Below are positions 48,478-49,592 of a stretch of DNA of 49,592 nt, piece after piece; the stretch's first letter is position 1, and each line of letters starts with the position of its first letter. The translations under genes and the position numbers were made by a program. Origin of the DNA: an uncultured Fenollaria sp. (GTDB lineage: Bacteria; Bacillota; Clostridia; Tissierellales; Peptoniphilaceae); assembly GCF_946221515.1 (NCBI RefSeq), contig NZ_CAMJVK010000006.1:1-49592 (forward strand), in the 5' to 3' direction. The notes under the pieces were generated by a model, which worked only from the letters and a program-made list of their open reading frames with translations, was not told the DNA's origin and did no database searches.

Positions 48478-49592
48478 TTATTTCTTTACAGGTAGTAATA
48501 TGCTTACTTTGGCACCGATTTCATCAGTTCTATTTTCTAAAACAAGATTTCCTCCGTGCATATCAATAATTTGTTCGGCAACAAATAATCCGATACCATA
48601 GTTTTCTTTTGAATGCCTACTTTTGTCTCCTTGATAGAATTGATCTTTTGCATATAAGAGGTCTTCACCTGTAAATCCATGCCCTTGGTCTAATATTGAT
48701 ATTTTAAGCTCATCAGCTTTTGAACATATAAGTAACTCAATAGTTGAGCTTTTGGGACTGTGTTCCTCGGCATTACTAAGAATATTAAGAAAGGCTCGTT
48801 CAAAATTTTTTAAATCTACTATTAAAATACCATTCTCATAGTTAATATCTTCTAAAAGATTTAACTTATAAGTTGATGTGAATTCTTTAGCTAGTTTTTC
48901 AACGTGTCCTACAAATTCTCCTGATCTAATTTCATTAAAATTTAATTCATTTACTTGACTAGATTTATTAACAAGCATTAAGGTTTCAATATATTTACCG
49001 ATACGGTTTGTGTTTTTTCTAATATAATTTAGATACGTTTCTTGCTCTTTAGTTAGATTTGTTTCTCCTAATAATTCTGAGTTTCCCTTTATAATTGAAA
49101 GAGGAGTCTTTATATCATGGCTTAATGCTGAAATCTGATTTCTTTTTTTCTCTTCCTCTCTCCAGTTTGTTCTTAAAGATTCACTTAACCCTAACTTTAT
49201 TTTTTCTAAACTTTCTAATATGGCATTAAATTCCTGAACATTTGACTTTTTAATTTGAAAATCTAAGTTTTGTTTCCTGATTTCTTCCGAAGCTTCTAGC
49301 AAAGGATTCAATTCTTTCGATATTTTCTTTGCCCAAATTAATGTGATAGTAATAATACTAATAAAACAAAATATTATCAGTAAGATTAGTAATAAAACAT
49401 TTATTTGTGGTAGATGCTTTTGCATCCAAGGGTTTCTATAATAAGGTTTTAGCTTATAAGCTACAAGTACATATCCATCTGATCTTTGTATTTCCATAAA
49501 AGATAAGTTGGAATTAGAATTACCAGAGCCCTTATGGTAGTTAAAGGCTATATCTTGGATATTCTTATTCATATTTGTTTCTATAACTTTTT
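48478..49592 (-). CDS. Sensor histidine kinase, N-terminus beyond the window
   Basis: At least 371 residues; the frame stays open to the window edge without a good ribosome site before the ATG at 49572, so the true start, probably with a first membrane helix, lies outside. Visible: end of an extracytoplasmic sensor, membrane helix (INVLLLILLIIFCFISIITI), a HAMP-like linker, HisKA with phosphorylated histidine in ALSHDIKTPLSIIKGNSELL, and HATPase_c with FLNILSNAEEHS, DQGHGFTGEDLLYAKDQFYQ and YGIGLFVAEQIIDMHGG. It resembles kinases that sense peptide antibiotics in Firmicutes, though the ligand is unknown. A partner regulator should lie upstream. Confidence 0.85.
   Translation of the reverse strand, partial: KVIETNMNKNIQDIAFNYHKGSGNSNSNLSFMEIQRSDGYVLVAYKLKPYYRNPWMQKHLPQINVLLLILLIIFCFISIITITLIWAKKISKELNPLLEASEEIRKQNLDFQIKKSNVQEFNAILESLEKIKLGLSESLRTNWREEEKKRNQISALSHDIKTPLSIIKGNSELLGETNLTKEQETYLNYIRKNTNRIGKYIETLMLVNKSSQVNELNFNEIRSGEFVGHVEKLAKEFTSTYKLNLLEDINYENGILIVDLKNFERAFLNILSNAEEHSPKSSTIELLICSKADELKISILDQGHGFTGEDLLYAKDQFYQGDKSRHSKENYGIGLFVAEQIIDMHGGNLVLENRTDEIGAKVSILLPVKK

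Overview
The window comes from a low-GC, Gram-positive anaerobe of the Clostridia/Tissierellia type; a Peptoniphilaceae-like coccus is my best guess, at low confidence. The signs are a complete WalRK (YycFG) operon with YycH, YycI, WalJ and RlmH, a WhiA homologue, GrdX, a long Alu-type SRP RNA downstream of tRNA-Ser, S-layer-homology (SLH) surface proteins, T-rich Rho-independent terminators and strong AGGAGG ribosome sites. An in-frame TGA in a HesB-like gene suggests that the organism inserts selenocysteine.

Positions 1-4.7 kb are one end of an integrative conjugative element of the Tn1549/CTn type. From right to left it holds a RepA_N-type initiator with palindromes that may be its origin, a lipoprotein, a PcfB/DUF3801 protein, a small membrane ORF, a VirD4-like coupling protein, an SSB and a Maff2 gene. 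The Maff2 gene is broken by the 5' end of a group II intron at the window edge. The element sits in the 3' end of the 23S rRNA methyltransferase gene rlmD and appears to have given it a new 95-residue tail.

Positions 5.9-18 kb carry chromosomal genes: grdX, whiA, a Nudix hydrolase, membrane proteins, a PurM-like protein, an M29 aminopeptidase, a DUF4143 ATPase between two copies of a 32-bp palindrome, a B3/B4-domain protein, and a CPA2 antiporter behind a fluoride riboswitch. A nearly gene-free stretch at 16.1-17.9 kb holds a HesB-like selenoprotein gene, a roughly 540-nt structured RNA with its own promoter and terminator, and several structured repeats.

Positions 18-33 kb hold a large SLH beta-helix surface protein, then on the minus strand the rlmH-walJ-yycI-yycH-orf-walK-walR operon with ftsH upstream, and a secreted phosphodiester-glycosidase-domain protein. 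Positions 33.3-34.8 kb hold tRNA-Pro, more repeats, SRP RNA and tRNA-Ser. Positions 34.9-49.6 kb hold a tyrosine-rich secreted protein, apt with a TtcA-like gene, a MazEF-type toxin-antitoxin pair, MscS, a second SLH beta-helix paralogue, an FMN-riboswitch-controlled RibU-like transporter, a C39-like protein, a glycerate-kinase-like/malic-enzyme fusion ORF, a 2-hydroxyacid dehydrogenase, and a partial histidine kinase.

The most unusual signal is a family of imperfectly palindromic intergenic repeats, about ten copies in 34 kb. Each has a conserved core enclosed by arms that differ between loci but are complementary within each locus. Nearly all lie just after a gene or RNA, in the same orientation relative to its transcription, and several lie between a stop codon and its terminator. 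They look like structured 3'-UTR RNA elements.
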